Shown here one piece after another: positions 13,740 through 14,253 of a DNA stretch of 14,253 nucleotides; position 1 is the first letter of the stretch, and every line of letters starts with the position of its first letter. The notes under the pieces are model-generated. The model was not told where the DNA came from, ran no database searches, and saw nothing but the letters and a program-made list of their open reading frames with translations. This stretch comes from Euryarchaeota archaeon UBA501 (GTDB taxonomy: Archaea > Thermoplasmatota > Poseidoniia > Poseidoniales > Thalassarchaeaceae), in NCBI GenBank assembly GCA_002505685.1, contig DAVT01000070.1:2115-16367 (forward strand). The letters run 5' to 3'. The translations under genes were made by a program, and so were the position numbers.

Positions 13740-14253
13740 ACAGTTCCCAAGAATTGGTCAAACCACCTGCGACGACTAAGCGGATGTATGAATCACCTGT
13801 CTGTGTGATGGTTAGGGTGTAATCACCACTTGGGTAGGGTATGGTTCCAAGGTTTCCTGATTCCTTGGCACCCGAGCCCCATTGGCGAGACAAAGGAGAA
13901 GCGGAAGTGTGATCTCGAAGAGTGAGTGTACCAGTGCTAGACCCACCGCCCATTTCTGCATCGAGCCAGTAAATCATCTGGTCATATGGCCCCTGACTGG
14001 GGTGGTCACCAACGAAGAAGGAGTCGGTAATTTCGACCTCTGGCGCCCCTGCATCATGGTCCCATTCTTCAGCGAAGATATCTCCAGCCCGTATGAACCA
14101 TACATTCCCTGTATGTTCATCTCCATTACCCGTTAGCATCATTCGAAGCTGCAAATTATCTGCTGAGTCATACCATGTCATTGAGCCTAGGAATCCGGCC
14201 CAACCATCGTAGGTGTAGGTTAGAATCTGGCCATCAGTTGAGGTAGCAGACAT
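13738..14253 (-). CDS. Unrecognised beta-rich protein, amino end cut by window edge
   Basis: I do not recognise this protein; about 171 residues of its C-terminal part are seen. It is rich in Gly, Ser, Thr, Asp and aromatic residues, with strand-like segments such as TGTLTLRDHTS and SGDYTLTITQTGDSYIRLVV, which suggests a beta-sandwich of the kind found in secreted or surface proteins. The frame is open to the edge, and the ATG at the last three bases may be only an internal Met. It ends with TGA at 13738-13740, 8 bp before the hydrolase gene, and is probably co-transcribed with it. A secretion signal, if any, would lie outside the window. No function is proposed. Confidence 0.65.
   Translation of the reverse strand: MSATSTDGQILTYTYDGWAGFLGSMTWYDSADNLQLRMMLTGNGDEHTGNVWFIRAGDIFAEEWDHDAGAPEVEITDSFFVGDHPSQGPYDQMIYWLDAEMGGGSSTGTLTLRDHTSASPLSRQWGSGAKESGNLGTIPYPSGDYTLTITQTGDSYIRLVVAGGLTNSWEL

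Noticed and set aside
13730..13750. TTG at 13750 as the hydrolase start.
   Set aside because: It would overlap the upstream gene. The ATG at 13729 has a well-placed GAGGG and keeps the whole fold.

Overview
The window holds a compact, gene-dense stretch of about 48% GC from a prokaryote that is most likely an uncultivated planktonic archaeon, with marine Group II (Poseidoniales-like) Euryarchaeota as the best guess. This rests on indirect signs: very short spacers, AT-rich boxes about 28 bp upstream of start codons as in leaderless archaeal transcripts, acidic proteins, and a secreted peptidase joined to a permease. No rRNA or other taxonomic marker is present, so the assignment is an inference and a bacterium is not excluded.

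Layout. (1) Positions 1-5186, plus strand: a GH38 alpha-mannosidase whose reading frame is open to the left edge through an in-frame Arg-Gly-Pro-Pro repeat, a DUF2817/M14-like zinc carboxypeptidase, and a fucokinase/heptose-kinase-type GHMP sugar kinase, spaced like an operon. (2) Positions 8538 down to 5173, minus strand: a glucuronokinase-like GHMP kinase, a GH67-like (alpha-glucuronidase-type) protein starting 2 bp after it, and an unrecognised 291-residue protein. (3) Position 8594 onward, plus strand: a sugar-1-phosphate nucleotidyltransferase, divergent from the glucuronokinase-like gene and apparently sharing one central AT-rich promoter element with it. (4) 10124 down to 9291, minus strand: a UlaG-like metallo-beta-lactamase-fold hydrolase. 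(5) 10222-12840, plus strand: a signal peptide, an M28 peptidase, a transmembrane helix and a 12-helix AmpG-like MFS transporter in one polypeptide. (6) Right end, minus strand: an unrecognised beta-rich protein cut by the edge, a small alpha/beta-hydrolase and a glutaredoxin.

Taken together, regions 1-4 read as a glycan salvage locus. Glycosidases (GH38, GH67-like) would release mannose and uronic acid residues, GHMP kinases would make sugar-1-phosphates, and the nucleotidyltransferase would convert one of these to an NDP-sugar. That resembles plant glucuronokinase salvage more than ordinary sugar catabolism. The pathway is inferred from family motifs and gene order; substrates are not shown by the sequence.

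There is no gene-free stretch longer than about 100 bp. I saw no tRNA, rRNA, CRISPR array, insertion sequence or integrase. All three convergent gene pairs overlap or abut at their stop codons.
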